Notes under the pieces: generated by a model
Database searches by the model: none
What the model saw: the letters and a program-made list of their open reading frames with translations, nothing else
Told to the model about the DNA's origin: nothing
NCBI GenBank assembly: GCA_023362775.1
Contig: JALMGJ010000017.1
Location: 22,971,001 to 23,035,000 of the forward strand
Direction: 5' to 3'
Source: Charina bottae
Taxonomy: Eukaryota > Chordata > Lepidosauria > Squamata > Charinaidae
Length of the DNA stretch: 64,000 bases
In this document: positions 57,801 to 64,000 of the stretch, piece after piece
How the letters are laid out: every line of letters begins with the position of its first letter
Numbering within the stretch: position 1 is the first letter of the stretch
Translations under genes and position numbers: made by a program

Positions 57801-58072
57801 GTTCCTCCCCAGTAGCATTTTGACCATCTTCCGACCTGGGAGTCCCATCTTCCGATGGTATACCGACATATCTTTGGTTGTACTGATCCATTTAGTTTTC
57901 ATGGCAAGAATACTGGGGTGGGTTGCCATTACCTTCCCCAGGGATCGTATTTAGTCTGACCTCTCTGCCACGACCTTCCCGTCTTGGGTGTCCCTTCACG
58001 GTTTAGCTCATGGTTTCATTGAGGTGCTCAAGCTCCAGCACCACGACAAGGTAACGATCTCCTTTGCTGGGG
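54859..58072 (-). mobile_element. Full-length BovB (RTE) LINE
   Basis: The 3.2-kb element has the 11-bp target duplication tcctagtgagt at 54848-54858 and 58073-58083. The 5' end coincides with that of the deleted copy at 46139, which supports it being the true start. There is about 180 bp of 5' leader, one long ORF and a very short 3' UTR ending in an A-rich stretch (AAACAACAAAAA on the minus strand). There is no poly-A signal, as is usual for RTE. Confidence 0.95.
54868..57891 (-). CDS. BovB endonuclease/reverse transcriptase, intact ORF
   Basis: One uninterrupted 1007-codon ORF encodes the enzyme that nicks target DNA and copies its own RNA onto it. Residues ~65-310 are an AP-type endonuclease: TIGTWNVRSM, LGVSELKWTGMGHF, VIQIYAPTTDAEE, FITGDWNAKVGSQ, NQIDYILCSQRW and CSSDHELLIAKF hold the expected Asn, Glu, Asp and His catalytic residues. 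The reverse transcriptase follows with the PAVQAGFRKGRGTRDQ, CFIDYSKAFDCVDHNK, KGVRQGCILSPYLFNLYAEH and NNLRYADDTTLMAES boxes; YADD is intact. The C-terminal ~200 residues carry YGCESWTIRKAERRKIDAFE and LKYFGHIMRRQDTLEKKLML. Length is normal for BovB. All key residues are present, so the copy may encode active enzyme. Such machinery probably also mobilises the Sauria-type SINEs in the window. Confidence 0.95.
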   Translation of the reverse strand: MDQYNQRYVGIPSEDGTPRSEDGQNATGEEQRIRSTSPRCDDAASSKPKGRLAADGAGGERRIRCSKDQHTIGTWNVRSMSQGKLDVVIGEMSRLNIDILGVSELKWTGMGHFTSDDHQIYYCGQEDHRRNGVAFIINNKVAKAVLGYNPKNDRMISIRIQGKPFNITVIQIYAPTTDAEEAEVDQFYEDLQHILDNTPKRDVIFITGDWNAKVGSQTTPGITGKHGLGEQNEAGHRLIEFCQDNSLCITNTLFQQPKRRLYTWTSPDGRHQNQIDYILCSQRWRTSIQSVKTRPGADCSSDHELLIAKFRIRLKRIGKTHRSVRYELTNIPKEYAVEVKNRFKGLDLVDRVPEELWTEVRNIVQEAATKNVPKKKKARWLSAETLEVAQERRKAKGNSDRGRYAQLNAKFQRLARRDKELFLNKQYAEVEEDNRIGRTRDLFQKIRNIRGKFQAKMGTIKNKDGKDLTEAEEIKKRWQEYTEDLYRKDNNIGDSFDGVVSELEPDILKSEVEWALRSIANNKAAGDDGIPAELFKILQDDAVKVMHAICQQIWKTQEWPSDWKKSTYIPIPKKGSTKECSNYRTVALISHASKVMLKILQGRLQQFMERELPAVQAGFRKGRGTRDQIANIRWIMEKAREFQKNIYFCFIDYSKAFDCVDHNKLWQVLGGMGIPSHLVCLLRNLYNDQVATVRTEHGTTDWFKIGKGVRQGCILSPYLFNLYAEHIMRHAGLEESKAGVKIAGRNINNLRYADDTTLMAESEEELRSLMTKVKEESAKAGLQLNLKKTKIMATSLIDDWQIEGEKVEAVTDFVFLGAKITADADCSQEIRRRLLLGRRAMANLDKIVKSRDITLTTKVRIVKAMVFPVVTYGCESWTIRKAERRKIDAFELWCWRKILRVPWTARRSNQSILKEIKPDCSLEGMILKAKLKYFGHIMRRQDTLEKKLMLGKVEGKRKRGRPRARWMDGILEVTDSTIGELGMVTADRKLWRGLVHEVTKSRKRLNE

Positions 58073-58083
58073 TCCTAGTGAGT

Positions 58084-59041
58084 AACAGTACTAATATAAA
58101 AAGGAATACAATAAGACATAAATAACATCAGTTACAATAAAAGATCTGGTCTTGTTGGACTTGTGTTAATCACTTGCCCTTCTATCCATGTAAATTCTGA
58201 GTACTGATTTTGTTGCCTTTCAGTAAGGCTTTGTTCAGCTCCACTAGCTTGGTACAGTTTTGTGTTATAGTATCTATTCTGTAGTAACACGAATGAATTG
58301 TAGGCAGGCTCAGTGTGAGGCAAGAGGGAGTAGTAGATAACAGCTCTATTTCCTGAGCCTCCATCCTGCGTATGTCTCTGTCCTTCCCACTCCCACCAAA
58401 TTTGCAACTGACCTTACTTTGAAAAAAGCAAAGCAGCTCTGTCCATCTCTTAATACAGTGCATCCTTCTTGCTGCAGTTATTTCAGTCTGACTCAGCAAT
58501 TCCTCCGTGTTCACAAATGGACCATGAGAAGATCTGTGCAGCGTGGAGAGTTTGGGAGCACCAATTCATCAGAAATCCTCTGTGGTTCTAGGGAAGTCCG
58601 GAGAGTTGGTTCCGTTCTAGTTGTTCTGCTCTGCTTTTTTAATGAAGGAATTTCAGCTGATTAAGAGCACATGCTTTGTGTAGATAAAGTGCCAGGTTCA
58701 GAGTCTAACATTTTCAATTTAGAAGACCAAGGAGTAGGAGATGTGAGTTGTCTTTGCCTGAGTACAGACCATCCCTATATTGTGACCTGATATAAATAAA
58801 ACTTAACAGATCTCAGTTGCAAAAATCCAGATGACCTCTAGATGGCAACAAAAGGTCACTGCTTTTTGTATCTCTTTTACAGCACAGATTGGATCACCCT
58901 AATAAAAGGCAGTGAGTTACACAAAACTTCTTGCTTAGAGTTTGCTTCTCTTCCATGTGCAATAAACTCACACTAGAGGGCTCTACATCAAGTAAAATTT
59001 GGGTATTTTCAGTGGCAAATATTTTTCTATATGTCAATTAC
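58084..59041. other. Intergenic, old repeat trace only
   Basis: A segment at 58818-58860 (gcaaaaatccagatgacc) resembles the outer arms of the palindrome at 59042. No gene was recognised. Confidence 0.4.
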
Positions 59042-59392
59042 CATATCTGGGCTGCAAAATTGGGGATGACGACTAGATAGCAGGAAGGAGATACTGTAGC
59101 TTGAATCATGGTGTAGATTCAATGATGTAGCTTGAATCATTATGTTCATCCAGGTGGAATTGTCTGTAGCTTGAATCATGTCAACTGGATTTCTATTTTC
59201 TCAGTGGAAACATTTCACTTCTTATGAGCGAAACGTTTCCACTGAGAAAATAGAAATCCAGTTGACATGATTCAAGCTACAGACAATTCCACCTGGATGA
59301 CTGAGAACCTTCATAGACAGGAAGGAGATACAGAAAACTGAAACTCTTTGCTGCCACCTAGTGGTCATCCCCGTTTTTGCAGCCCAGATATG
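59042..59392. repeat. Double inverted repeat (long palindrome)
   Basis: The inner arms 59147-59211 and 59235-59299 are exact complements over 65 bp, extending inwards with one mismatch (loop about 13-23 bp). The outer arms, about 34 bp with a few mismatches, lie at 59042-59075 (CATATCTGGGCTGCAAAA) and 59358-59392 (TTTTTGCAGCCCAGATATG). Each side also holds caggaaggagata between the arms. Confidence 0.85.
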
Positions 59393-59743
59393 AAAGCCCC
59401 ACTTTCAGTACCCACCAGACTTCCTGCTCCACCTGACTTGGATTAAAAAACAAAACAACAAAGAAATCATTACAGCTATGAATTGGCCTGGCTATATGCT
59501 ACAAATCACAGTACCAGCCTGCAGCAGCTTTTTTAAAAAATGCCTTTGGGCCCCAAAAAGATCCATTATACTTGCTGCAGTCCTGTGTTTTGTATGGAAG
59601 GATGCCCAAATGATGGTGGTGGGGATGGTGGGGAGGACAAAGGTAGGCCACAGTTTTAGAGAGCATCCTGAGGGGCCCTGAGAGGTGGCAGACAGTAATT
59701 TCACATGCTTTCCAGTAGTTTGTGATTGGTTATGTCCATTGTT

Positions 59744-59980
59744 GAGAGCCAGTTTGGTGTAGTGGTTAAGGCACCAGATTAGAAACTGGGAAACCTGTGA
59801 ATTCTAGTCCCATTTTAGGCATGAAGCCAGCTGGGTGACCTTGGGCCAATCACACACACTCAGCTGTAGGAAGAAGGCAGCAATGGCAAACCACTTCTGA
59901 AAATGTTGCCAAGAAAACTGCAGGGACTTGTCCAGGCACTTGCCAGGAGTCAATACTGATTCGAAGGCACACAGGCACAA
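59744..59980 (+). repeat. tRNA-type SINE, best copy
   Basis: It starts gagagccagtttggtgtagtgg, then ttaaggcaccagattag, tgaattctagtcccattt (box B-like), gggtgaccttgggccaatc and gccaagaaaactgcaggg. It serves as the reference for the MITE-split copies at 5694 and 25771. Confidence 0.8.
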
Positions 59981-59999
59981 CATGATCTAAATATGCTCA

Positions 60000-61220
60000 T
60001 TGGCTTAAAGAAATTGCCCACCCTCTGCCTTAGTACTAACAATAAAAACATTATGCAATATTCTGTCTTATCTAGGAGCGCTCCAAGCCTATCACCAAGC
60101 AGAAGTCTTTTGTTTTACCTGGGTGTTCTTCTAAGGCAGCAGATTATTGTGTTTGGAGATATTTCTGCATCTGCTAATTTTTGTTAGGCCTGCCGTATCT
60201 GGCCTGCAAGAAGTCTTTGCTCCCATCTCCTGGTTGCCTGGATTTTTGCAGCTAAGATATGGTATGCTAAAATCCTGTCCTTGTTTGTAGAAAATGTATT
60301 CGTCTGTAAGAAATCAGCTCTCTATGCCTAGAGATTAATGAAGTTCTTAACAATTCCTCAAAATTTCATGTTTGAATTGCTCATCACACATTCCATTATG
60401 TTCTGACCTTCCCTGTCACAGTCATCACATTCTGGAAAGTTTGCTATGGATATGATACATTGGGGTGACTAACATTCTAAAAATACTTTTCTGCACCATT
60501 TCTCAAGATCAATCCACATGTTACACAGTGGTGGCTGGATTTGTCTTAGCTGCGAAGTACACATTTCTCAGGGAGTTGCATGGATGTTCCTAACAAAAGT
60601 ATACATTTTGAAAAATGCATTAAAAACTCAATATGGTTTGATTGATTTTTTTACCTTTAAGTGTTGGTCCTTAGCTACATTAAGTCCTTATCCAGAAGAA
60701 AAGCAATATACAAATACATGACATGACATGACATGACAACACATAACATAATGGATATATGTAGGCATTCCTAAATGGATATTGCATATTATATTATATT
60801 AAATTCATATTGTAGCATTTAAATTATACCTTTATATTTGCACATGTTTATAATATTATGGACACATGTTAAAAATGTAATGTAAAGGATCCCATTATGC
60901 TTCTCATTTATGGGCAGTTACTATAAAAATAATTTAGATTAGTGTTGTTAGATCAGTATTTTAGCCAATATCTTGATTATAATCCATTTCCATCATACTT
61001 ATTGTATAGAAATAGATGAGAGTTCATCTGCTTCATTCCAACTGCTTGTTAGCACATATTTACGTGCTCTCTTTCTGTTGCAACAGTGGCTCAACTCTGC
61101 CCTCATTAATTAGTGACAATAATGTGTGCTTATCCTTGTGTGAGATAAGCAAGCCTATTACATAGGTAAAAGCGATATGTGACAGCAAGGTAGCAGTGAA
61201 GGAAACTGGAAGAATTATAC
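60000..61220. other. Intergenic, short ACATG array
   Basis: 60717-60737 is an ACATG pentanucleotide run. 60190-60270 (gcctggatttttgcagctaa) resembles the outer arm of the palindrome at 59358. Nothing else was recognised. Confidence 0.4.
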
Positions 61221-61221
61221 T

Positions 61222-61312
61222 GTGGAAATTTTTTACTTATTTTATTTATTGTGATATTTATACCCCGCCTATCCCCTCCCTAATGGAGGACTCTAGGCGG
61301 CTTACATCAACA
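61222..61312 (-). repeat. LINE 3' tail fragment
   Basis: TTATTTTATTTATTGTGAT followed by ATACCCCGCCTATCCCCTCC and GGACTCTAGGCGGCTTAC matches the reversed L2-type 3' end. Confidence 0.55.
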
Positions 61313-61332
61313 ATCCTTTTATACAATTATAC

Positions 61333-61545
61333 AATTCACCGCGCGTGAAGGGAGGGGGTAAGGGAACCGACTCTTCTAAGGCTCCGGACTACAATTCCCA
61401 AGATGCCTTGAGCCGGCTGCTGACTTCCTGTAGATGTTACTTCCGGGTTCGTCGTCACCACCGCCATTCGATCTTCCTCCGATCTTTTTCTCCTCCAGTG
61501 GAACCGACTTCCCGACAGGACGCCAGCAAATTTTCCCACTTAAGG
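61333..61545. promoter_or_regulatory. Promoter-like CpG patch with ETS and ZNF143-type motifs
   Basis: CpG density rises sharply for ~200 bp in otherwise CpG-poor DNA. ACTACAATTCCCAAGATGCC at 61388 resembles the ZNF143/SBF consensus and ACTTCCGGG at 61439 is an ETS core. On the minus strand an ATG at about 61465 follows GGAGGAAGATCGA and reads MAVVTTNPEVTSTG, but that frame crosses the motifs and I do not claim a gene. It is cut by a SINE at 61545. It could be the first exon of an unrecognised gene or a displaced copy of one. Confidence 0.4.
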
Positions 61546-61708
61546 TGGTACCCATTTATCTACTTGCTAGGCTTTCGAACTGTTGGGTTGACAGGAGCTG
61601 GGACTAGCAACGAGAGCTCACCTCGTTGCGCGGGGGGTTCGAACTGCCAACCTTCTGATCGGCAGTCTACAGCTCAGCAGTTTAACCTGCTGAGCCACTG
61701 CGTCCCCT
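61546..61708 (-). repeat. Sauria-type SINE, head half only
   Basis: It contains the reversed body (GGTGGTACCCATTTATCTAC) and the complete tRNA-like head (GGTTCGAACTGCCAACC, then CTGAGCCACTGCGTCCCC). The BovB-like tail is missing. Confidence 0.75.
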
Positions 61709-62858
61709 AAATACACATGTTATTTAACTCCACAGCAGCCATGTTGCCTTCATGCTAATCTTCGGGGGGGGGGGTTATACTTATTATTTCTGGCATTCAT
61801 ATGTTTTCTTGTCACATAGTTCTCTGCATGGCTTGTAACAAATAAGCACAAGTGCAATTTAAATATGAAACAGAATACAGAATCATACAATGGGGGTGCA
61901 TCAAGGAGGCTTTGGACAACTTATAACATAACTGAGATTCCACTAGTGAAAAGACCTTCTCCGTGGTAGTTTCCTGCTTCAGCGTTGTTTGAGAGGTCAC
62001 TCAGAGGCTCTGTTCTCATGAAATACTTAACCCTGGTTAATTTACTCATTTCTATTGAGCAAGCAATTGCCTAGGTTTGACCAAGAGGTCTGCAATCCTT
62101 CTGAGCATCTTTGGAATCTTAGGAACATGTTCTGGCTGCTCTTGCAAATGGTTGTTGGGAAGGTGGAGGGATGACCCATTCAGCTGCCTTGGGGAAATAC
62201 AGCCCATTACAAAGCCCCAATTGACTGAAATGCCATTGGCTACTTCCTCCCCTCTGCTTCCACTTACCTTTGCCTCTTTTCTGGGTAGATGGGTGCATTT
62301 ACAGCAAAACATTGGGCTGCACCCACCCATCAAGCTTTTGAGGTCTAAAGGGGGCCCGGGGGAAATTCGGGTACTTTGTTTTATTGGGTGCCAGTTTCCT
62401 AATACATACATACATTACATTGTTGGAATTATCAGGGGTCAACTCAGCATTGTCTCATAAGCATAAGGGGGGTCCTTTCTAGTAAACACATCTCTATTGT
62501 GCTAGTGGGATGTCACATGGGTCACCTGATTTCCACTTCCTCCTCCTTGAGTTTGGAGGATTAACATTCTCCATTACTCTTTGGGCACACCTGCAAGCAG
62601 GAGGAGCTGCAGAATGCAGCTCTCGTCTTTACATCTTGTTTGCACGCAGATCTACTATGAATCTACTTGTATCCAGATCTACTGAATAAATGTAAGCTAT
62701 CTCTATTTTTTTCTTCATCTAACTATGGTGTGAAGACTGAATTTATTTCTGAATGTAATTAAACTTAATGTGCAAGTCCCTTCTGGTTCACGCTTCTACT
62801 TTGCAAGATTGTTGTTAGCTGCTTGGAGTTCTTTTATTAACCTTCAAAACTCCATCAT
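61709..62858. other. Intergenic, no gene recognised
   Basis: A G-run (61764-61773) is present. Open frames on both strands at 62052-62460 overlap one another and carry no recognisable motif. Confidence 0.4.
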
Positions 62859-62860
62859 GC

Positions 62861-63020
62861 ATTGCATTGCATTGCATTGCATTGCATTGCATTGCATTGC
62901 ATTGCATTGCATTGCATTGCATTGCATTGCATTGCATTGCATTGCATTGCATTGCATTGCATTGCATTGCATTGCATTGCATTGCATTACATTACATTAC
63001 ATTACATTACATTACATTAA
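62861..63020 (+). repeat. (ATTGC)25 then (ATTAC)6 pentanucleotide array
   Basis: There are 25 uninterrupted ATTGC units at 62861-62985, then six ATTAC units and a final ATTAA. The histidine/isoleucine/alanine-rich translations across it are repeat artefacts. Confidence 0.97.
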
Positions 63021-64000
63021 TCCCTTTTGGGAGAAGCAGTTATGGAAAGTAAATAGTGAAGAATCAGTGGGTAAAAGAAATTAAAGACAGCAGATAAGAA
63101 AAAAAAACAGGAATTTAATCCAACACCACTCACTGTGCCTCTCAGTCTGTCTGTACCTTTCTGCTACCATCACATGTGTGTGTGGCTGACCAGACTGCAA
63201 TTCAGTGTGCCATGTGAACACAGCCACTGTAAGATCTCAAGAAGATTTTCAGGTTTAGCTCCCTTCATAAAGGAGAAAATGCTCTTTCAGATAACCAGTT
63301 TCAAAGTTATTGAGCTGTTCCTGTGGCTGGGGGTGGGGGGTGGGGTGGGATGTTGAAGATGCCTTTTGAAAACTGCTGCATCATGAGAATTGTAGTAGAA
63401 AATTAAAATTGCAACTTCTAGGCTCAGCCACAGAGAGCAAGTATCATTGGCAGGTTCCTGGCAGCTGCCCCAGGACGTTGCATTCTGCTGCAGGGTCAGT
63501 CATAGCTATCTATTGCTCCTGTCCCCTCCTGCTTGTTATTTCTCTTGATACTTCAGCTAAGACATCCTCCAGTGGCTGCCATTCACTGTGGGCAGCCTGC
63601 CATATGGAAGTCTCACAAGTGACAAGATCTCCAGCTGAGGTGGAAGCAACCGAGAAGAATGTCGAGGAGCCCCTGCCAAGACTCAAAGCATCTTTGTTTT
63701 TTAGGGACTTGCAGAGCAAATCCTGTGTCAGATAAAATTAAGCTTCAGTGGACAAAATTCTGGGCACAGTACTGTATTCACAGTTCTGTGAATGGTTGTT
63801 GGGAAGGTGGAGTGTTGATCCTAAATCTTCCTTGGGCTATAGGAGTAGGTAATGGTTTCTGGCCAGAGGTCTGACACTCACCTCCTAGACTGGCAGGAGG
63901 CTGCAGAAGGCCTTCCAGTGACATGAACATTCTAGTCTGAGTTTACATGACTTTTGGAATTTGGTGGGATTAAAGAGTAGCAGCAATTGCATTTTGCCTC
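63021..64000. other. Intergenic, no gene recognised
   Basis: No repeat or gene was identified up to the window end. A G-rich run lies at 63328-63349. Confidence 0.4.

Noticed and set aside
44261..59980. SINE heads as tRNA genes
   Set aside because: Box A and box B-like motifs are present, but the sequences do not fold into a complete cloverleaf with acceptor stem and are followed by SINE bodies.
62770..63084. Frame with long Ile-Ala-Leu-His-Cys repeats
   Set aside because: It is a translation of the ATTGC pentanucleotide array, not a gene.
1..64000. CRISPR array or prokaryotic-type system
   Set aside because: The tandem arrays found (61-bp and 113-bp MITE modules, ATTGC units) have no unique spacers and no associated genes, and the DNA is vertebrate.

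Overview
Organism and overall nature. This is vertebrate nuclear DNA, almost certainly from a squamate reptile (lizard or snake). The reasons are a full-length BovB/RTE LINE with an intact ORF, several copies that look like the lizard Sauria SINE, L2- and CR1-type LINE pieces, a Tc1 transposon and many short hAT-type DNA elements. No bacterial-type genes, CRISPR arrays or tRNA/rRNA genes were seen. Nearly all of the window is intron or intergenic DNA filled with mobile elements. || The one host gene. The first two coding exons of RCOR1 (CoREST) lie on the minus strand at 21493-21920, inside a CpG island (about 21220-23510). Exon 1 encodes the N-terminus beginning MPTMIEKGPEVSGKRRGR and ending SSSDEEH. 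A 151-bp intron separates it from a 60-bp exon 2 ending VVPDFDP. Both splice donors are GTGAGT and the acceptor is TTGTCAG. The gene runs leftwards, so 1-21492 is read as intron 2. I recognised no later exon there. Everything right of the island is upstream intergenic DNA. || Left part (1-21.2 kb). This holds tRNA-type SINEs, two GC-cored hAT-type elements, three copies of a 200-630 bp hAT MITE, a nearly intact Tc1 element (7820-9401, one frameshift), a decayed LINE (12.9-13.8 kb) and a CR1 3' end (19.4-19.9 kb). || Middle (22-46 kb). A 2.8-kb hAT at 24459-27275 contains two more MITEs, a SINE and a microsatellite. Further right are an L2 inserted into an L1, a full Sauria SINE with an 11-bp target-site duplication (TSD), a solo LTR (42427-42876, TSD gtata) and a BovB with both ends but a deleted middle (44811-46139). 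|| Right part (46-64 kb). This holds an older BovB copy with YADN in place of YADD, an L2 3' end, a CR1-like ORF1 split by a GC-rich 1.38-kb hAT, and the full-length BovB (54859-58072, ORF of 1007 codons). It also has a long palindrome, a promoter-like CpG patch with ETS and ZNF143-like motifs (61.3-61.5 kb) and a 25-unit ATTGC array. || Main pattern. Thirteen hAT-type elements with CAG...CTG-type ends all have 8-bp target duplications with TA in the middle (nnnTAnnn, the Buster-clade rule). Two of them sit at the same nucleotide of a tRNA-derived SINE. Three elements with different ends carry the same tandem CCAAT-box plus GC-box module.
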